Below are positions 63,050 through 64,000 of a DNA stretch of 64,000 nt, in pieces; the stretch's first letter is position 1; each line of letters begins with the position of its first letter. This DNA is from Trichobilharzia szidati (Eukaryota; Platyhelminthes; Trematoda; Strigeidida; Schistosomatidae). The stretch lies in the NCBI GenBank assembly GCA_944472155.2, contig OX235272.1:5440354-5504353 (forward strand). The letters run 5' to 3'. Under the pieces are notes generated by a model. The model was not told the origin of the DNA. It did no database searches and was given only the letters and a program-made list of their open reading frames with translations. Position numbers and translations under genes: made by a program.

Positions 63050-63720
63050 AGACAACCAGTTATCAGAAAACTTGACGTGAATTGAACTCTTTTGCTTACT
63101 GATAATTTCGAAGGATTTTGCGATGTTCGCCTCATGACGCGTTACAAAGAGATCTCTGGCACTGTTTAAAGAATTTGATGCCTTGAGACGTAGGCTTTTT
63201 GGTTCATGTTCAGAAAATCAGAGGTGTCCCTTTCATTCTGCTCTCCCAATGTAATTGCTGCCGGAGATACATGTGAATTCGTGTATGCAGTTTCACGTAG
63301 CATGAGAAAGGCATCTGTTCATCTTTTATTACACCGAAGTCATGTTGTCCGATAAAATGAAGCCAACTAAGATGCAGGATAAGTTCTGGCTAGTGTGGTA
63401 TTCAGGCTTCTGTTGACTGTTCTCGCAAAACTATCACATTTCAAATCGAGTTGAATGAAGAAAAGGTTTTTTCCCCTTGTGGTTTATTCGGCATTTGAAC
63501 CTTCAAATCGTTCATACTTGTTAATGAATCTCTAAGTGTAACCATCGTTTCTCAACATGTTTTCGAGAATCAGAAATTTTCCCTCTAATTTCTCTGTAGA
63601 CCATATTTTCCTGAATCTTTTAAATGGATTTTCGACTAGTGCTCGTTTATAGCTATTTAGATAAAAACTGTTAAAATGTAAGTAATTTCCATTCCGTTCA
63701 TTACGGGAAAATTGCATGAA
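63050..63720 (-). pseudogene. Penelope-like element, decayed
   Basis: Minus strand: NYLHFNSFYLNSYKRALVEN (about 63620-63690), KFLILENMLRNDGYT, a long broken linker, CIHEFTCISGSNYIGRAE (about 63235-63290), FSEHEPKSLRLKAS, VTRHEANIAKSF. Many stops. Confidence 0.75.
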
Positions 63721-63904
63721 GTTTCGGACAAATACTACTGTTCAGCTTTTGAAGACACGTTCGGTTTTTAGAGAAAAGTTTGAAGGAATTTATTGGGATA
63801 GAATGATAGATATCAGCATGGTGTATAACAGTTGCACTCCTAATAGAATCACCGCTACCTCTCTACAACAAAATCAGATGGTGTTCATAGATCCGTGTGA
63901 ACGC

Positions 63905-64000
63905 ATTTAAATGAACCTTAACTTCAAGGGAGACTTAACCAGCGATATCCCTAAAAGAACAATTTCATCACATCTGAAAGGCGCATTCTTCGCAGCGACA
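63905..64000 (+). pseudogene. PLE fragment running off the window
   Basis: Reads MNLNFKGDLTSDIPKR, HLKGAFFAAT, the linker just before a PLE GIY-YIG domain, on the plus strand. It continues past the window end. The frame upstream (63716-63907) is unrecognised. Confidence 0.55.

Overview
This window looks like an intergenic, transposon-saturated stretch of a schistosome (trematode flatworm) genome. The sequence is AT-rich, I recognise no host gene, and almost every block that can be assigned is a decayed retroelement. The assignment rests on the combination of elements: many Penelope-like elements (PLEs) with a reverse transcriptase joined to a GIY-YIG endonuclease; RTE-clade non-LTR elements with the FADDICLISHKLED block; a CR1-like LINE; a Gypsy-type LTR element; Merlin DNA transposons; and short repeats with the S. 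mansoni Sm-alpha hammerhead-ribozyme signature. The species cannot be fixed from the sequence alone.

Layout. 0-7 kb: two broken PLEs, a tRNA-headed SINE, a repeat with an intact-looking hammerhead, a 731-bp Merlin element with an internal TTAGGG-like array and a perfect 8-bp target duplication, and a second-lineage PLE containing a solo LTR and a GC-rich repeat. 7-18 kb: RTE fragments, PLEs, an inverted pair of tRNA-Thr-headed repeats, Sm-alpha-like elements, and a CR1 3' end. 18-30 kb: large minus-strand PLEs (the one at 23.8-25.6 kb has a single in-frame stop), an N gap, RTE pieces, and a PLE split by an RTE with a 14-bp target duplication. 30-42 kb: a solo LTR, PLEs of both lineages, a CR1 3' end, a long RTE fragment, and a Gypsy element inserted in an RTE. 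42-53 kb: RTE and PLE fragments and a second N gap. 53-56 kb: a CR1 element split cleanly by the longest RTE copy. 56-64 kb: PLEs with inverted terminal pseudo-LTRs (pLTRs), solo pLTRs with intact-looking hammerheads, and a 627-bp Merlin element.

How the parts relate. PLE, RTE and CR1 elements would move by target-primed reverse transcription. Two SINE-like families probably depend on them: one shares its 3' end with the RTE family, and two carry hammerhead motifs like those of the PLE pLTRs. Nested insertions give a partial relative age order. All autonomous elements seen are 5'-truncated or carry stops, frameshifts or deletions, so none is likely to be active. The most interesting content is the density of hammerhead ribozymes in four repeat contexts, four copies having a fully conserved catalytic core, together with the Merlin element that carries a telomere-like array.
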